From an uncultured Verrucomicrobiae bacterium (GTDB lineage Bacteria > Verrucomicrobiota > Verrucomicrobiia > Limisphaerales > J093): a DNA stretch of 64,000 nt. The stretch spans positions 1 to 64,000 of the forward strand of contig CALFAV010000020.1 in the NCBI GenBank assembly GCA_937946835.1. The letters are read 5' to 3'. The translations under genes were made by a program, and so were the position numbers. Numbering within the stretch: position 1 is the stretch's first letter; the number at the start of each line of letters is the position of its first letter. Below, in pieces: positions 41,084 to 49,084 of the stretch. The notes under the pieces were generated by a model that did no database searches, was not told where the DNA came from, and saw nothing but the letters and a program-made list of their open reading frames with translations.

Positions 41084-42360
41084 TGAAGTTTCTTGACCAG
41101 GATTTTCGAGCGGCGCCCGGTCTGTTCGTACTTTTCGCGCCGGGCCGGGGGGAGGTCCTCGGGGGTGCCCGCGACGAACCCGCCCTTGGACTGGAAGTAG
41201 GTGAAGGCCTGGGTGGAGAGGGCCAGCAACTCCTTCAAGCCCAGCTCGCGGGCCTTGTTTTCGGCAAACTGGAGCAGTTTCCGGCCGATGCCCTGGTTTT
41301 CGTGCGAGGGTTTGACAAACAGGCAGGCCACCTCGCCCTTGCCCGCCTCGGGGTAGGCGTGCAGGGCCACACAGCCCACGGGGTTCTTGTCTATTTCGTA
41401 CAGGAAGTAGTCGCCCAGATGCTTCTCGATGCTGGCGCGGCTGCGGCGGACCAGTTCCTCGGTTTCCACCGAGGGCTGGATGAGTTTGAGCAGGTTGGGA
41501 ATGTCCTTTTTGAGGGCGCGGCGGATTTGCCGGTATTCGTTGGCGTACACCAGCGTGCCCACGCCCTCGTTGGAGAACAGCTCGGCCAGGAGGGCTTCGT
41601 CCAGTCGGCCGTTGATGATGTGGACGCGCGGGATGCCGGCCTTGCAGGCGGCGGCGGCGTGGAGGGCCTTGGACAGGCACTCGGGCGCGAAGTCCTGGCG
41701 GTGCGTGGCCAGGGCTTCTTCCAGGTCACTGGCCAGGATTTGCCGCAGCAGACGGCCCTGATAAATCAACCCGTCGGCCGGGGTCACGAAGAGGATTTTG
41801 ACCGCCTGCAGGGCCGTGGCCAGGGCCACGGCCACGGCGTCGGAGTTGACCCGGTAGGTGCGGCCCTCGCCGTCGAAGCCCAGGGGAGGCACCACCGGGA
41901 TGATGTCGTCCTGGAGCAACGCCTGGAGCAGTCCCACGTCCACCCGCTCGACCTTGCCGGTGAAGAGATGGTCCACGCCCTGCAGGATGCCCAGCGGATG
42001 GGCCACGAGGGCGTTGGGGCAGGCGGCCCGCAGGTCCTGGGTGGCCAGGCCCTCGAGGATTTCGTGGGTGAGCCGGTTGGCGGCCTCGAGGGCCAGTTGC
42101 AACGTGGCGGCGTCGGTGACACCGCTGCCGTCCAGGTTGGAGGGACTGATCCCCTGGCGTTCGGCCAGGCGCTGAATCTGGGCGGCCGCGCCGTGGACCA
42201 GCACCACGCGGATGCTCAGCGAGCGCAACACCGCCACGTCCATGAGGATGTTGGCGAAGTTCTCGTCGGTGACGATCGCGCCGTCCACGCTGATGACGAA
42301 CGTCCGTTCGCGGAAGCGCGGGATGTATTGCAGGATGCCCCGCAGATCGGTGGGTTTCAC
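41080..42360 (-). CDS. argA: N-acetylglutamate synthase (amino acid kinase fold plus GNAT)
   Basis: A 426-aa protein. Residues 1-290 are an amino-acid-kinase-like domain (VISVDGAIVTDENFANILMDVAVLRSLSIRVVLVHGAAAQI, VNSDAVAVALATALQAVKILFVTPADGL); residues about 290-426 are a GNAT acetyltransferase with the acetyl-CoA loop VKPSHENQGIGRKLLQFAE. The layout matches bacterial ArgA, which makes N-acetylglutamate in the first arginine step and is feedback-inhibited by arginine through the kinase-like domain. The kinase domain lacks an obvious catalytic Lys set, as in ArgA. Other arginine genes are not in the window. Confidence 0.88.
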   Translation of the reverse strand: MKPTDLRGILQYIPRFRERTFVISVDGAIVTDENFANILMDVAVLRSLSIRVVLVHGAAAQIQRLAERQGISPSNLDGSGVTDAATLQLALEAANRLTHEILEGLATQDLRAACPNALVAHPLGILQGVDHLFTGKVERVDVGLLQALLQDDIIPVVPPLGFDGEGRTYRVNSDAVAVALATALQAVKILFVTPADGLIYQGRLLRQILASDLEEALATHRQDFAPECLSKALHAAAACKAGIPRVHIINGRLDEALLAELFSNEGVGTLVYANEYRQIRRALKKDIPNLLKLIQPSVETEELVRRSRASIEKHLGDYFLYEIDKNPVGCVALHAYPEAGKGEVACLFVKPSHENQGIGRKLLQFAENKARELGLKELLALSTQAFTYFQSKGGFVAGTPEDLPPARREKYEQTGRRSKILVKKLQ

Positions 42361-42468
42361 TTCAGGAACAAACCGTCTGGCTACCCGGCATTGAGCCGAA
42401 ATCCCGGCCCGGGCTGCAACGCTTTTCTGGACCGGATCGAGGGTGCCACCAGTCGGCCGGTGGCCCGG

Positions 42469-42762
42469 TCAGGCCGTCCCGCGCGACGCCAACCGGTCAC
42501 ATCGGCGGGCCAGATCAAAATCCCGGTCGGTCAGGCCGCCCGCGTCGTGGGTGGTCAGGGTGAGGGTGACCCGGTTCCACCGGATTTCGATGTCCGGGTG
42601 GTGTCCTGCTTTTTCGGCGGCCCGGGCCACGGCGTTGACGAACTTCATGGCGGTGGCGAAGTCCGGGAATTCAAACGTGCGGCGGAGGGCCTGGCGAACC
42701 CGGGTCCAGTGGGGCACCGTGGCCAGGCGGGTTTTGATTTCTGCGGGGGTCAGTGGGTTCAT
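42469..42762 (-). CDS. phhB: Pterin-4a-carbinolamine dehydratase
   Basis: A 97-aa protein (MNPLTPAEIKTRLATVPHW...). The signature EKAGHHPDIEIRWNRVTLTLTTHDAGGLTDRDF matches the DCoH/PhhB family, including the paired His residues. It dehydrates 4a-hydroxytetrahydropterin, recycling the cofactor of aromatic amino acid hydroxylases, or works in molybdopterin handling. No hydroxylase gene is in view. It lies 52 nt after the trpD start region on the same strand, and 108 nt upstream of argA. Confidence 0.9.
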   Translation of the reverse strand: MNPLTPAEIKTRLATVPHWTRVRQALRRTFEFPDFATAMKFVNAVARAAEKAGHHPDIEIRWNRVTLTLTTHDAGGLTDRDFDLARRCDRLASRGTA

Positions 42763-42814
42763 GGTATCGGGCCGCCGGGCGGGGCGGTCATTCCCGCAAC
42801 CAGAGTGTCGTGGT

Positions 42815-43870
42815 TTAGTGGGAGGTCAACTCCTCGAGCTTGCGCGCGACCGCGCCGGTGTCGAGCAGGTTCTCGGCCGCGACCCAGCCGTCGTACCAGG
42901 AGGCGGCGTGGCCGGCCACGAGGAGCGCGCCGGCGGCGTTCAGCAGCAGGGCGTCGCGCTTGGGACCGCGCTCGGTGCCGGAAAAGACGGCGCGCAGGCA
43001 GGCGGCATTGGCCGCGGCATCACCGCCGCGGAGGTCTTCCACGCGCGCGGCCTGGAGGGGGAAATCTTTGGGGTTGAGCCGGCTGACCTGGACCGCGCCT
43101 CCAGGGAGGTAGCCGGCCAGGGTCGTTTCGCCCAGGCTGGAGATTTCGTCCAGGTACACCGGCGCGCCGTCCTCGCGCCGCCCGGCCTCGCCGCACACCA
43201 CCAGACCACGCCGGACACCGAGCTGTTGCAACACGCGGGCGAACGGCTCGCACCAGTGCGGCTCGGGCACGCCCAGGAGCTGGTAGTCCGGCCGGGCGGG
43301 GTTGAGCAGCGGGCCCAGGAGGTTGAAGAGCGTGCGCCGGCCGCGTTGGGCGCACAGTTGCCGGGCCGGAGCCACCGCCCGGAAGGCCGGGTGGTACCGC
43401 GGCGCCAGCAGAAAGACAAAGCCGTGCTGCTGGAGGGCTTGGGCGGCTTTGACGGGAGCCAGTTCGGTGGGTACGCCCAGGGCGGCCAGCACATCCGCGC
43501 TGCCGGCCCGGGAGGTGACGGCCCGGTTGCCGTGCTTGGCCACCGGCACCCCGGCGGCGGCGGCGATCAGGGCGGCGCCGGTGGACAGATTGATGGTGCC
43601 CAGGCGATCACCACCGGTGCCCACCACGTCCAGCACCCCGCGTTCGCGGACCGCGGCCGGTACCTCCAACGGGATGGCCCGGTCGCGCAGCCCGGCGGCA
43701 AACCCGAGAATCTCCTCGGGGGTCTCGCCCTTGGTGGCCAGGGCGGTGAGGAATTCGGCCTTGGGTTCCGCCGGCATCGCTTCGTCCGTGAGGGCTTCCA
43801 GAGCGGCGGCTATTTCGGCCGGTGCCAGGGCGGTACCGTGGCGAAGTTGTTCCGTCAACCGTTCCAGCAT
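42815..43870 (-). CDS. trpD: Anthranilate phosphoribosyltransferase
   Basis: A 351-aa enzyme of tryptophan biosynthesis that transfers phosphoribose from PRPP to anthranilate. The PRPP/anthranilate region VVGTGGDRLGTINLSTGAALIAAAAGVPVAKHGNRAVTSRAGSADVLAALG is textbook. Also visible are the NPARPDYQLLGV segment and the acidic metal motif in YLDEISSLG (DE rather than the usual DE pair near the C-terminus). No other trp gene is adjacent, so the pathway is scattered. Probably co-transcribed with phhB and argA. Confidence 0.93.
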   Translation of the reverse strand: MLERLTEQLRHGTALAPAEIAAALEALTDEAMPAEPKAEFLTALATKGETPEEILGFAAGLRDRAIPLEVPAAVRERGVLDVVGTGGDRLGTINLSTGAALIAAAAGVPVAKHGNRAVTSRAGSADVLAALGVPTELAPVKAAQALQQHGFVFLLAPRYHPAFRAVAPARQLCAQRGRRTLFNLLGPLLNPARPDYQLLGVPEPHWCEPFARVLQQLGVRRGLVVCGEAGRREDGAPVYLDEISSLGETTLAGYLPGGAVQVSRLNPKDFPLQAARVEDLRGGDAAANAACLRAVFSGTERGPKRDALLLNAAGALLVAGHAASWYDGWVAAENLLDTGAVARKLEELTSH

Positions 43871-44063
43871 GACTCGGGGAAGTTGACCGGGGTTGCGTCG
43901 GGGGACAAGTCCAACCGCAGTGGGACGGTCCGGGAAAAGGCCGGAACGCGCGCGCCGTACCCGGGTTGTGGCCCCGGGCCGTCCCGGGGAACCGGGCCCC
44001 CCCTTTGCGGACTTTCGGCTTGCGAAGGGGCCGTGAGATTTGCTAACGCTTTTGCATTCTTTT

Positions 44064-44819
44064 ATGGCTGCAATCGGCCGTTTTCAAAAAGGTGACGACA
44101 TCTTCTACGCCAAGGTCGTGGACGGGGAGTTGTACCGTCTGATCGGCGACGTGTTCGGATCACCCTCGTTTGAGAAAAAACCGACCTCGCTGAAGGGGGT
44201 CAAGACCCTGGTGCCGGTGACCCCGTCGAAGCTGATTGCGGTGGGGCTCAATTACGCCGATCACGCGCGCGAATCCGGCAAGCCCCTGCCCAAGGAACCG
44301 CTGTTCTGGCTGAAGGCGCCCACCTCGTTGCTGCCCGACGGCGGCAAGATCGAGATCCCGTTCCCGGATCACCGGGTGGATTTCGAGGCCGAGCTGGCGA
44401 TCATCATCGGCCGTCGGGTGCGCAACGTCACCCCCGCCGCGGCCGCCCGGTACATTTTCGGCTACACGGCGGCCCAGGACATCAGCGACCGCACCATCCA
44501 GCAGGCCGAGAGCCAGTGGGCACGGTGCAAATCCTTTGACACCTTCACGCCGCTGGGCCCGTACGTGGAGACCAAGATTGACCCCCATGAGCTGTCCATC
44601 CAGCTCTTCCAAAACGGGCAGCTCCGCCAGAACTCGAACACCAGCCAGATGATCTTCAACTGCTTTCAGTTGGTCAGCTTCATTTCCACCAACATGACCC
44701 TCCTGCCCGGGGACGTGATCCTGACCGGCACGCCCAGCGGGGTGGGGCCCATCGCGTCCGGCGACCGGCTGGAGGTCCGCATTCAGGGCCTGGCGCCGTT
44801 GGTCAACACCGTCAAGTAA
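44064..44819 (+). CDS. Fumarylacetoacetate-hydrolase-family protein
   Basis: A 251-aa protein from ATG 44064 (MAAIGRFQKGDDIFYAKV). The FAH core includes LIAVGLNYADHARESGKPLP and the metal-binding DFEAELAIIIGRR, then YTAAQDISDR (the Asp ligand), and GTPSGVGPIASGD at the end. The family cleaves C-C bonds of oxo acids or acts as oxaloacetate decarboxylase/isomerase; which one is not visible. No aromatic catabolism operon surrounds it, so it is probably a metabolite-repair or general hydrolase. A 193-bp gap with GC-rich stems precedes it. Confidence 0.86.
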   Translation: MAAIGRFQKGDDIFYAKVVDGELYRLIGDVFGSPSFEKKPTSLKGVKTLVPVTPSKLIAVGLNYADHARESGKPLPKEPLFWLKAPTSLLPDGGKIEIPFPDHRVDFEAELAIIIGRRVRNVTPAAAARYIFGYTAAQDISDRTIQQAESQWARCKSFDTFTPLGPYVETKIDPHELSIQLFQNGQLRQNSNTSQMIFNCFQLVSFISTNMTLLPGDVILTGTPSGVGPIASGDRLEVRIQGLAPLVNTVK

Positions 44820-44888
44820 CGCCCGCCGCGGCCCGCGAAATTTCCCCCGGCCGGTGGGGGCGTTTACCCGCCACCCGCCTCCTGAAAA

Positions 44889-46646
44889 ATGCGCTGGACT
44901 CAGACCTTCATCCCCACCCTCAAGGAAACGCCCGCGGAGGCGGAAATCGCCTCGCACCAACTGCTGCTGCGCGCCGGTCTGGTGCGCAAAGTAAGCGGCG
45001 GGCTTTACACCTTCCTGCCCCTGGGCGTGCGCGTGCTCCGCAAGATCGAACGCATCGTGCGCGAGGAGATGGACCGGGCCGGCGCGCTGGAGGTGTCCAT
45101 GCCCTGCCTCCAGCCGCCGGAGTTGTGGCAGCAAAGCGGCCGCTACACCACCGCCGCCGAGGTGCTCTACCACGTGTTTGACCGGGCCAAAAAGGAATGG
45201 GTGCTCAGCCCCACCGCCGAGGAGGTCATCACCCACCTGGCCGCCGGCGAACTGGGGTCCTACCGGCAGCTCCCGAAAAACTTCTACCAGATCGGCATCA
45301 AGTTCCGGGACGAAATCCGCCCCCGCTTCGGCCTGATGCGCGCCAGGGAGTTCCTCATGAAGGACGCCTACAGCTTCGACGTGAGCGACGCGGCGGCCCA
45401 GGTCAGTTACGAGAAGATGTACCGCGCCTACGCCCGCATCTTCGCCCGTTGCGGGCTGCGCACCTTCCCGGTCGAGGCGGACACCGGGGTCATCGGCGGC
45501 AGCCTTTCCCACGAATTCATGGTCCCGGCCGAGACGGGCGAGAACGAGGTGGTGTACTGCGAAACCGGCACCTACGCGGCCAATATCGAAAAGGCCACCA
45601 GCCGCGGCCCCCGGCTGCCCACGCCGCAACAAAGCACCGGGCCGGCGCCGGAGAAGTTTTCCACCCCGGGCGTGGTTACCATCGAGGCCCTGGCCGCCGC
45701 GCCGTACTCGGTGCCCGCCCATCACCAGATCAAAACCCTGGTGTACCTGCTGGACTCGCAGCCGACGCTGGTGCTCTTGCGCGGCGATGACCAATTGAAC
45801 GAGGCCAAGCTGCTGGCCCGCACCGGCGCCGCCCGCGCCCGCCCCGCCACCCCGGAGGAATGCAAGGCCACGCTCGGCGCGCATCCCGGCTCCCTGGGGG
45901 CCGTCCGAGCCACGCTGCGCCGGCCCGTGCGCGTGCTGGCCGATCTGGCGCTGCGGGGTGCCGCCGGCATGGCCACCGGCGCCAACGAGGACGGCTTTCA
46001 CCTGCGCCACGTGGACCTGGCGCGCGACGTGGTGGTGGACCAATGGGCCGACCTGCGCACGGTACAGGCCGGCGAACTCGATGTGGCCACGGGGCAGCCG
46101 CTCAAAATCCGCCGGGCCATCGAGGTGGGCCACGTCTTCAAGCTCGGCACCAAATACAGCGAAAAGCTCAACGCCTGCTTCCTGGACGAGACCGGTCAGC
46201 GGCAACCGGCCGTCATGGGCTGTTACGGCATCGGCATCACCCGCACCCTGCAGGCCATCATCGAGCAGCAACACGATCGGGACGGCATCCTCTGGCCCTT
46301 GACCACCGCCCCGTATGCGGTTTGCCTCACGCCATTGAACGTGGCGCCGGACAGCGCCCCGATGCGGCTGGCCGAGCAATTGTATGCCGAATTGACCGCC
46401 CGCGGCGTGGAGGTGCTCCTGGACGACCGGGACGAACGGCCGGGCGTGAAGTTCAAGGACGCCGATCTGGTGGGATTCCCCCTCCGGGTGAATCTGGGCG
46501 AAAAGGCCCTGGCCCGGGGCGAAATCGAATTGAAACCGCGGGGGGGCACCCTGACCCCGGTGAAGATCGAGGCGGCCCGGGAGGCCATTCTCGAGTGGCT
46601 GAGGGCGGAATCCGCCCGCCTGGAGGCCACCGTACCCCCGGCCTGA
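44889..46646 (+). CDS. proS: Prolyl-tRNA synthetase, bacterial type with editing-domain insertion
   Basis: A 585-aa class II synthetase. The N-terminal start MRWTQTFIPTLKETPAEAEIASHQLLLRAGLVRKVSGGLYTFLPLGVRVL and motif 2 FRDEIRPRFGLMRAREFLMKDAYSF are typical of bacterial ProS. A YbaK-like editing insertion lies at about 255-390 (HHQIKTLVYLLDSQ, LLRGDDQLNEAKL, ANEDGFHLRHVDL). Motif 3 is GCYGIGITRTLQAIIEQQHD, followed by the anticodon-binding domain (VLLDDRDERPGVKFKDADLVGFPLRVNLG). Full-length, with no sign of truncation. It lies 69 nt after the FAH gene. Confidence 0.97.
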   Translation: MRWTQTFIPTLKETPAEAEIASHQLLLRAGLVRKVSGGLYTFLPLGVRVLRKIERIVREEMDRAGALEVSMPCLQPPELWQQSGRYTTAAEVLYHVFDRAKKEWVLSPTAEEVITHLAAGELGSYRQLPKNFYQIGIKFRDEIRPRFGLMRAREFLMKDAYSFDVSDAAAQVSYEKMYRAYARIFARCGLRTFPVEADTGVIGGSLSHEFMVPAETGENEVVYCETGTYAANIEKATSRGPRLPTPQQSTGPAPEKFSTPGVVTIEALAAAPYSVPAHHQIKTLVYLLDSQPTLVLLRGDDQLNEAKLLARTGAARARPATPEECKATLGAHPGSLGAVRATLRRPVRVLADLALRGAAGMATGANEDGFHLRHVDLARDVVVDQWADLRTVQAGELDVATGQPLKIRRAIEVGHVFKLGTKYSEKLNACFLDETGQRQPAVMGCYGIGITRTLQAIIEQQHDRDGILWPLTTAPYAVCLTPLNVAPDSAPMRLAEQLYAELTARGVEVLLDDRDERPGVKFKDADLVGFPLRVNLGEKALARGEIELKPRGGTLTPVKIEAAREAILEWLRAESARLEATVPPA

Positions 46647-46733
46647 CCCCGCGCACGGCCGGGATTGTCGAGGCTTTGGGGCTGGCGCAACATATCCCGC
46701 CGGCCACCGACTCCACGCCCGGTCCGGCCCGCG

Positions 46734-48194
46734 ATGGACAAGCTGCTGCTCATAGATGACGAGCGGGACATGCACTACTCGTTCCGGCGCATTTTTGACT
46801 CGCCGGACCTGGAGCTGATCCCCGCCGCCAGTGGGGAGGAGGGCTTGCGCCTCATTGCCGAGCGCCGGCCCGACCTGGTGCTGCTGGACATTCGCCTGGG
46901 GGGCATCAACGGTTTGGAAACCCTCCGCCGCATCCGACACCTGGACGCCCGCCTGCCGGTCATCCTCATGACGGCGTACGGCACCACCCAGACGGCCATC
47001 GAGGCCATGAAACTGGGGGCCTACGATTACCTGCTCAAGCCCTTCGACGTGCCGCGGCTCAAGCACATCGTGGGCGAGGCGCTCCGGGCCGCGCGCGCCA
47101 TGCGCCAGATAGTGTCCTACCAGCCGCTGCTCGAGCAGGAGGATTACGAACTGGGCATCATCGGACGCAGCCCGGCCATGCAGGAGGTTTTCAAGTTGAT
47201 CGGCCAACTGGCGGCTTCCGACGCCACGGCGCTGATCACGGGGGAAAGCGGCACGGGCAAGGAACTGGTGGCCCGCGCCATTTATCACCACAGCCGCCGC
47301 AGCCGCCAACCGTTCCTGGCCGTCAACTGCGCGGCCATCCCGGAGCAACTGCTCGAGAGCGAACTTTTCGGTCATGAAAAGGGCGCCTTCACCGGCGCCA
47401 CTCACCAGCGCATCGGCCGCTTCGAGCAATGCCACGGCGGCACCATTTTCTTGGACGAGATCGGCGACATGAGCCCGGCCACGCAGACCAAGATTCTGCG
47501 GGTCCTGCAGGAGGGCACCTTCGAGCGTGTGGGCGGCAACGCCACAGTGCGGGTGGACGTGCGGGTGATCGCCGCCACCAACCAGGACCTCGAGCGTGCC
47601 GTGGCCGAGAAACGCTTCCGCGAGGACCTGTTCTACCGCCTTAACGTCGTGCGCGTGCGCCTGCCGCCGCTGCGGGAGCGGCCGGGCGACATCCCCCTGC
47701 TGGCGGACTACTTCCTGCGTCGCGGCGCACAAAAGTTCGGTCGCCCCCCCGGGCTGCTCTCCGCCGAGGCGTTGGCCCTGCTCGAACGCCACTCCTGGCC
47801 CGGCAACGTGCGCGAACTTGAGAACGCCCTTCAGCACGCCCTGGTTGTCGCCAAGGGCGAAACCATCTTGCCGGCCGACCTGCCGGCCAGCGTGCGGGCG
47901 CCTCTGCCAGCGGCTGCCCCGGAGCAGACCGAGGTTTCGCCGCCCGCGATTTCCCGCGCTTCCGCCGGAGACGACTCGGAAGTGACCGACCTGGCGACCC
48001 GCCTTTTCGCCTGGGCCAGGAGCCACCCGCAACGCAAGGTGATCGAAGCCGTCGAGCGCGCTTTGGTTGTCCAGGCATTGAAAGAAACCCGCGGCAACCA
48101 GGTCCGAGCCGCGCAATTGCTGGGCATGACCCGCGCCACGCTCCGCAAGCGGATCGAACGTTTCGGCATCCGCCGGGAATTCGACGTGCGCTGA
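46734..48194 (+). CDS. NtrC-family sigma-54 dependent response regulator
   Basis: A 486-aa protein from ATG 46734. The receiver domain has LLIDDERDM, phospho-acceptor Asp in LVLLDIRLGG (about residue 50), and LMTAYGT. The AAA+ domain has Walker A GESGTGKE (about 180), the sigma-54 contact loop GAFTGA (about 220) and Walker B GTIFLDEIGDM (about 240). A Fis-type HTH (GNQVRAAQLLGMTRATLRKRIERFGI) closes it. It activates sigma-54 promoters when phosphorylated. The partner histidine kinase is not adjacent. The ORF track start at 46665 is upstream of the natural receiver start. Confidence 0.93.
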   Translation: MDKLLLIDDERDMHYSFRRIFDSPDLELIPAASGEEGLRLIAERRPDLVLLDIRLGGINGLETLRRIRHLDARLPVILMTAYGTTQTAIEAMKLGAYDYLLKPFDVPRLKHIVGEALRAARAMRQIVSYQPLLEQEDYELGIIGRSPAMQEVFKLIGQLAASDATALITGESGTGKELVARAIYHHSRRSRQPFLAVNCAAIPEQLLESELFGHEKGAFTGATHQRIGRFEQCHGGTIFLDEIGDMSPATQTKILRVLQEGTFERVGGNATVRVDVRVIAATNQDLERAVAEKRFREDLFYRLNVVRVRLPPLRERPGDIPLLADYFLRRGAQKFGRPPGLLSAEALALLERHSWPGNVRELENALQHALVVAKGETILPADLPASVRAPLPAAAPEQTEVSPPAISRASAGDDSEVTDLATRLFAWARSHPQRKVIEAVERALVVQALKETRGNQVRAAQLLGMTRATLRKRIERFGIRREFDVR

Positions 48195-49084
48195 ACGCCT
48201 GCGGCGGAGTGCCCGGCGCGGCGCCACCCGGCCGGCTTCGTCGGGTCTTCCCGCGGCCGCCCCTTGGAGCATCCGACGCGCTCTGACCGCCTCCCCGGCG
48301 GCCGTGTCACGCTGCCTTTAGCCGGTATTTTCCGAGAGGGTTTCCAACCCCGGTTCACGGGGTTATTTGACAACAGGCGGAACAGCCCGTCCAAATCTTG
48401 GCCGGGTCTGCGATTAGCAAATCCCAAATCCATCGGCGGCAACCCCGATTCGTTCGCGTCCCAGGTTGCTGTCGAAAACGGCGTGGGCGGGCGGCGATTG
48501 CGAATGAAATTCACGGCACAACCCTTTGGTCCACAAAAGGATGTTCCAACGAACGGTACGGCTCCAAATGGCGGGAGAGCTCGACTGTCCCGTCGCGTCA
48601 GCCCCACCTGCGTCGCGGCTTTGAAATCCCACCTCGGGCAGGCATACCGGTTGCTTGAGGAGCGGGCGTTACTTTGCGCCCAAGGGCTGCTGCCGGCACG
48701 GGGGCCGGTGGCTGGGCGCGTGGAGTAACCAAGTCGGCTGAGTTTGCCGGCGCCATGCCGGCGGGGAACAGGGTTGCCGTGCTTGAAGGGTCGGTCTGCC
48801 GCCCGCTCCAACGGGCGGCAGACTTTTTTAGGGCTTCGGCCCCGCGTGCTCGCTGGCGAGTCCCCGAAAGCTTTCCCCTTTCAGGGCAGAACCCATTTTT
48901 GCCGCCGGCATCTCATCGCGGGGCCGGTGCCGAGCGGCAAGCACCGGTCCGGGGCATGACCTCATTCGTCACTTGACGCCTCGGTCCTGTTCCCGGCCGG
49001 CTTTCCCCGCAGCGCCCTTGCCGCGCGCCGGAGCGAGCGATTCTCGATTTGAAGCCCCCCGCGCCTCCGGGTCTAATCCCGCCG
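48195..49084 (+). other. 890-bp non-coding stretch, possible RNA gene
   Basis: Between the NtrC-type gene and the enolase-like gene there is no ORF with protein character in either strand. The stretch contains a TTGACA at 48366, a small GCCGGC/GCCGGC stem at about 48748-48764 and a strong intrinsic terminator at 48794-48829, which has no gene within 600 nt upstream. That combination suggests a small RNA ending at about 48829; I could not match it to 6S, SRP or RNase P RNA by eye. Confidence 0.35.
48794..48829 (+). terminator. Strong Rho-independent terminator without an upstream ORF
   Basis: GTCTGCCGCCCG-CTCCAA-CGGGCGGCAGAC followed by TTTTTTA. A perfect 12-bp stem with a six-nt loop and six Ts, lying 600 nt beyond the nearest stop codon. 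Confidence 0.9.

Noticed and set aside
40463-41680. Full 405-aa reading ending in the YkuD domain
   Set aside because: The first about 200 residues are an out-of-frame reading of argA; only the part from GTG 41083 is real.
43880-44030. GC-rich stems before the FAH gene considered as a terminator for an upstream gene
   Set aside because: No U tract, and trpD points away; probably only GC-rich leader.
44160-48272. 1370-aa ORF antisense to FAH, proS and the NtrC-type gene
   Set aside because: Shadow frame produced by high GC3; spans three clear genes on the other strand.
48600-48830. 6S RNA, SRP RNA or RNase P RNA identity for the putative small RNA
   Set aside because: None of the conserved blocks of these RNAs could be found by eye, so only an unnamed candidate is reported.
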